Positions 60,707-64,000 of a DNA stretch of 64,000 nucleotides are shown here, piece after piece. Numbering within the stretch: the first letter of the stretch is position 1; each line of letters starts with the position of its first letter. The stretch is from NCBI RefSeq assembly GCF_028748185.1, contig NZ_CP118164.1, forward strand, positions 6,287,814-6,351,813, in the 5' to 3' direction. The notes under the pieces are model-generated. The model saw only the letters and a list, made by a program, of their open reading frames with translations. It was not told the origin of the DNA and searched no databases. The stretch is from Bremerella sp. P1 (GTDB taxonomy: Bacteria; Planctomycetota; Planctomycetia; Pirellulales; Pirellulaceae). Position numbers and translations under genes: made by a program.

Positions 60707-62923
60707 GTGCCCCAACGGTCCAGCGCAACCCACCAGAAAGCCGGTGCTCCTGAAGCGTCAGAGAGTTGGGCAAGTCAACTCGTGCATCAGCCGAATTGGC
60801 TACGAGCCATTCTTCTTGTCGCAGTCGTAGCGGCCTATCTGACTTCTCTGAATGGCGCGTTTGTCTTCGATGACCTTCCTCACATTGCTGAGAACGAGAA
60901 CCTCGCGAACGTTTCCCGCGCCGCCTGGTCGATGGCTCAGCTGCAAACCAGGTCGACGACGCAAATGTCGTTCGCACTGAATGCCGCATTGCTCGGTAAA
61001 ACGCCGTTCACTTTTCACCTGGTGAACTTACTGATCCATGTGATCTCGGTGTTAGCCCTCTTCGAGTTGGTCCGCGGATCGATCACCTGGTGGAACGAAA
61101 GACATACCCCGGTACTCAACGCCAACCTGACGGGCTTTCTGGCGGCACTACTCTGGGGCGTCCATCCGCTGGGGACGATGGCGGTCACCTATATCGTGCA
61201 GCGTCACGAGTCGTTGATGGCCATGTTCTACTTATTGACCCTCTACTGTTTGCTGCGGGGCCACCTCGCCAAGACGGCGTGGCCCTGGTACATCGGCAGT
61301 ATTGTTTGCTGCTGCCTGGGCATGGGAGCGAAGGAAGTCATGGTGACACTTCCGCTCGTGGCCGTGCTGTACGATCGGTGTATTTTGTCCAGTTCGTGGC
61401 GAGAATTGGTCACCAAACGAGGCTGGGTGTTCGTGTTGCTCCTGGTACCTGCGTTGATTCTTTTCGGCAAGCACCTGTCGGTATTCGGAAGTACGCACAC
61501 CGAGGCCCACGATGCGGCTCTGGGTGCCCACGAAACGGCTTCGTCCTGGCTCTATCTGTGGACCCAGGCAGGCGTGATCGTGCACTACCTTCGTCTGTCG
61601 ATCTGGCCTGATTACTTAACCTTCGACTACGACTGGCCGGTCGCGAATACGGAAGGAGAGTACTTACTGCCAGCAATCTTTGTGTGCGGTTTATTAGTCC
61701 TTTCGTTCTGGCTGCTGTTTAAGCGACCAGCGATTGGCTTTGTGGCGCTGACCTTCTTTTTCATTCTGGCCCCCACGTCCAGTATCGTGCCCATCATCGA
61801 CGTTGCGTTTGAACATCGCATGTACTTGCCGCTGGCCTGTCTGTGTGTCCTGGCTGCGATGGTGCTGAGCATCGCCATTGAGAAATGGCGCTCACGGCAT
61901 GGTGAAGAATCCAAGTACCAAACACTTCTCTTGATCGGATTGACACTCGCGATTTTGCTAGGCATACGAACCGTCTATCGGAATCTCGACTATCACTCGC
62001 AGCTTGCCTTATGGACCACGACCGTTCAGGCCCGTCCGATGAACCTGCGGGCCAATCACAACCTTTCTCAGTACTTGCGACAGGCCGATCGGCTACCGGA
62101 ACTTGAACAGATTCTGTTGCGATCGATTGCCTACTGTGAGCAGCATGGCTACGAATCCTTCCCGCTGCACGGCGACCTGGCTGAGACTTACGTCTACGCC
62201 GGTCAATTCGACCAGGCGTACGAGCGTTTCCAACGAGCGTTGGAAGCCGCTCAGTCGCCACCTACGAAGATCAGCGAGTATCACACGCTGCTTCGCAATC
62301 GAAAACTGGCCGAAACACGTACCAGTTTCGGAGCGCTGTTAGACCTGCTGCAGCGACCCGCCGAGGCTGCCAAGCAGTTCGATCAGGCGATTGAGCTCCG
62401 TCCCGATGTGACGCAGTCGTACGTCATGGCCGGCGATGCCTATCGGAAGTCCGGCGATTTTGAAACGGCGCTTGTCCGCTGGAAAGAGGCCGTTCGACGT
62501 GATCCTAAACGTGTCTCGGTTGCGCGTGACTACGCGATGCTACTTATCCAGCTAGGCCGTTACGACGAAGCGGCGAAGCGACTTCAGCAAATCACCAAGA
62601 CGCAGCCGGATGACCTGCTTACGCAATTTCAGCTAGCCAGACTTGAGGCGGCGGCTCCGAGTGACAAAGTTCGCGATCCAGATTCGGCCATCAAACGATG
62701 CGATCAACTCCTGCAGGCCCACCCTCAGCACGCGCTCGAAATTCAGCAGATTAAAGCGATGGCACTGGGCAACGGGGGACAGACGGACCAGGCAATCGCT
62801 CTGCTTACCTCACTCAGTAAGCAGATATCCGACGCCGAGGTCCGGAAGGACCTCGACGCGATGATGACACGCTTTCAGCAAAAGCAAAAAGTCTTGCTGG
62901 GTGGCGACGACACGAAGCGTTAA
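60707..62923 (+). CDS. Multi-pass membrane protein with TPR tail (TMTC/PMT-like)
   Basis: A 738-aa protein from a GTG start one base after the DUF2304 stop. Residues 30-440 contain about ten helices with an early FVFDDLPHIAENENL luminal loop as in TMTC/PMT-type transferases. Residues 445-720 are TPR repeats (PLHGDLAETYVYAGQFDQAY). It probably transfers a lipid-linked sugar made by the two upstream genes to a protein target. Ends overlap the convergent gene. Confidence 0.75.
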   Translation: MPQRSSATHQKAGAPEASESWASQLVHQPNWLRAILLVAVVAAYLTSLNGAFVFDDLPHIAENENLANVSRAAWSMAQLQTRSTTQMSFALNAALLGKTPFTFHLVNLLIHVISVLALFELVRGSITWWNERHTPVLNANLTGFLAALLWGVHPLGTMAVTYIVQRHESLMAMFYLLTLYCLLRGHLAKTAWPWYIGSIVCCCLGMGAKEVMVTLPLVAVLYDRCILSSSWRELVTKRGWVFVLLLVPALILFGKHLSVFGSTHTEAHDAALGAHETASSWLYLWTQAGVIVHYLRLSIWPDYLTFDYDWPVANTEGEYLLPAIFVCGLLVLSFWLLFKRPAIGFVALTFFFILAPTSSIVPIIDVAFEHRMYLPLACLCVLAAMVLSIAIEKWRSRHGEESKYQTLLLIGLTLAILLGIRTVYRNLDYHSQLALWTTTVQARPMNLRANHNLSQYLRQADRLPELEQILLRSIAYCEQHGYESFPLHGDLAETYVYAGQFDQAYERFQRALEAAQSPPTKISEYHTLLRNRKLAETRTSFGALLDLLQRPAEAAKQFDQAIELRPDVTQSYVMAGDAYRKSGDFETALVRWKEAVRRDPKRVSVARDYAMLLIQLGRYDEAAKRLQQITKTQPDDLLTQFQLARLEAAAPSDKVRDPDSAIKRCDQLLQAHPQHALEIQQIKAMALGNGGQTDQAIALLTSLSKQISDAEVRKDLDAMMTRFQQKQKVLLGGDDTKR

Positions 62924-63999
62924 GTCAAACGCTTAAGCTTCGACACGCGCCCGGTCGAGACCCACTCGGCAACAAAGATATCGCCATTGGGTCCGAAGCA
63001 CGCGTCGTGCGGATGCACGAACTTACCTTCGGTCCAGTTGTCCGGCTGCGTTCGCAGTGCCTTGTTGGACGTGACTCGCTTGACGTCATCACCTAGTTGG
63101 GCCAGGACGTTGTAGTCCTTGTCGACGATCGAAAGTCGTGCGTGAAGTTCCGGCACGATCATCCAATCGTTCCACGTATCGAGATTGGCAGGCAGCCCGA
63201 AGCCACTCACCGTGCTGAGATACTTCTGGTCTTTGTCGAATACCTGCAGCGTGTGATGGGCTCGGTCACACACGACCGTCTTCGGATTGGCTGCGTCGCG
63301 ACGATCGATCCAGATACCATGCGGCGTGGCAAAGGTTCCTTCCCCCTTTCCGGGACCGCCAAACTTTCCTTGCCAGTTGCCATCGTGGTCGTACTGATGG
63401 ACGTAGAAGGAACCATATCCGTCGGCCAGGTAAAAGCCGCCATCATCCAGGAAGGCGAAATTGGTCGGCATGAAGCGATCGCGGCCCCAAACCTTTTGCG
63501 GATTGGTCGCTTCCCCCTCGGCGTAGACCCCAGCTTCCATCGGGGCATACTTCTGCCAGACGGTCTCGCCTTGCTTGGTGAGCTTGGCGAACGACTTCAC
63601 TTGCTGATAGGCGCAGACGTAGAGGAATTCTTCGCCACCTTCTTTGCGAACTTCAATCCCGTGGCCGCCGCCCTGGAACTGCTCGCCAAAGGCCCGAATG
63701 AACTTGCCCTCCTTATCAAACACAAAGATGGAAGGGTGGTCCTTCAGGTCAGGATTCCCTTCATGGATCACGTAGAGGTTTTCTTCACTGTCGACGGCCA
63801 CATTATGGGTGGTCTGCCAGTGGTACTTATCCGGCAGGGACGGCCAACCGTGGGTAATCTCAAACTGGTACCCCTCAGGCCCGATGACCATTCGCGAGCC
63901 TGATTTGTCGCTCGCATGGACCGCAGGAGAGGGGAATAGACCAGTAGCAGCAAGAGTTAGGGCCGATCCGGCCAAAATAGCTTCGCGACGTGTAGGCAT
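62920..63999 (-). CDS. Tat-exported NHL-type beta-propeller protein
   Basis: A 359-aa protein. TRREAILAG at residue 3 is a twin-Arg signal. Repeated NHL-like blades (HNVAVDSEENLYVIHEG, TFATPHGIWIDRRDAANP) form a six-bladed propeller. The C-terminus HPHDACFGPNGDIFVAEW is the last blade. Related to peptidyl-glycine lyase-like propellers, but substrate unknown. The ATG ends one base before the window edge, so the promoter and ribosome site are outside. Confidence 0.8.
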   Translation of the reverse strand: MPTRREAILAGSALTLAATGLFPSPAVHASDKSGSRMVIGPEGYQFEITHGWPSLPDKYHWQTTHNVAVDSEENLYVIHEGNPDLKDHPSIFVFDKEGKFIRAFGEQFQGGGHGIEVRKEGGEEFLYVCAYQQVKSFAKLTKQGETVWQKYAPMEAGVYAEGEATNPQKVWGRDRFMPTNFAFLDDGGFYLADGYGSFYVHQYDHDGNWQGKFGGPGKGEGTFATPHGIWIDRRDAANPKTVVCDRAHHTLQVFDKDQKYLSTVSGFGLPANLDTWNDWMIVPELHARLSIVDKDYNVLAQLGDDVKRVTSNKALRTQPDNWTEGKFVHPHDACFGPNGDIFVAEWVSTGRVSKLKRLT

Positions 64000-64000
64000 G

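Overview
The window looks like chromosome of a planctomycete, most likely of the Pirellulaceae (Blastopirellula/Bremerella-like). The support is family content: three Asp-Asp/Cys-type sulfatases, a DUF1501 / DUF1549-DUF1553 / cytochrome-WD40 cassette typical of planctomycetes, PQQ-propeller and NHL-propeller secreted proteins, and GC-rich host genes. No rRNA or other taxonomic marker is present, so the assignment rests on gene families alone.

Layout. 1-9490: a stress-type membrane protein, a small ORF, the phosphate uptake operon pstSCAB (no phoU beside it) with a strong hairpin between pstS and pstC, a degenerate pyruvate-kinase paralogue, a sulfatase and a membrane protein. 9493-10135: seven minus-strand tRNA genes or tRNA-like genes, several with odd structure. 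10094-35653: an integrated tailed-phage element of about 25.5 kb, bounded by 43-bp direct repeats made from the 5' half of a tRNA-Phe-like gene. 35654-36215: intergenic DNA with a run of hairpins and a minus-strand terminator. 36216-63999: GH2 glycosidase, modAB, the cytochrome-WD40/DUF1549/DUF1501 operon, a PAS-AraC regulator and amino-acid permease, two sulfatases, an ankyrin protein, a Zn/Mn ABC transporter whose permease is fused to a DtxR-like domain, a PQQ propeller, a glycosyltransferase/DUF2304/TPR set and an NHL propeller.

The element carries a nearly complete HK97-type morphogenesis module on the minus strand, read right to left: HNH nuclease, small terminase, GNAT, large terminase, portal, protease, capsid, connector/adaptor/tail-completion genes, tail tube, tail chaperone with a -1 frameshift, tape measure and distal tail genes. 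Two tail-fibre-like genes and two tandem HEPN-like genes lie on the plus strand at the left end. A tyrosine recombinase sits at the right end. I see no recognisable repressor, replication gene, holin or endolysin. Capsid, tail tube and several other genes have their own short promoter-like motif (TATATA, TAGATA or TACATA), often only 3-5 nt before the ATG, which suggests leaderless transcripts.

The most striking object is a stretch of about 570 nt (32008-32580) without a convincing ORF but with about ten strong stems, several with G-U pairs that fit only the plus strand. It is a candidate giant structured phage RNA (ROOL/GOLLD-like or a new class), followed by two small plus-strand ORFs and a terminator. 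All calls come from reading the sequence; no database search was run.
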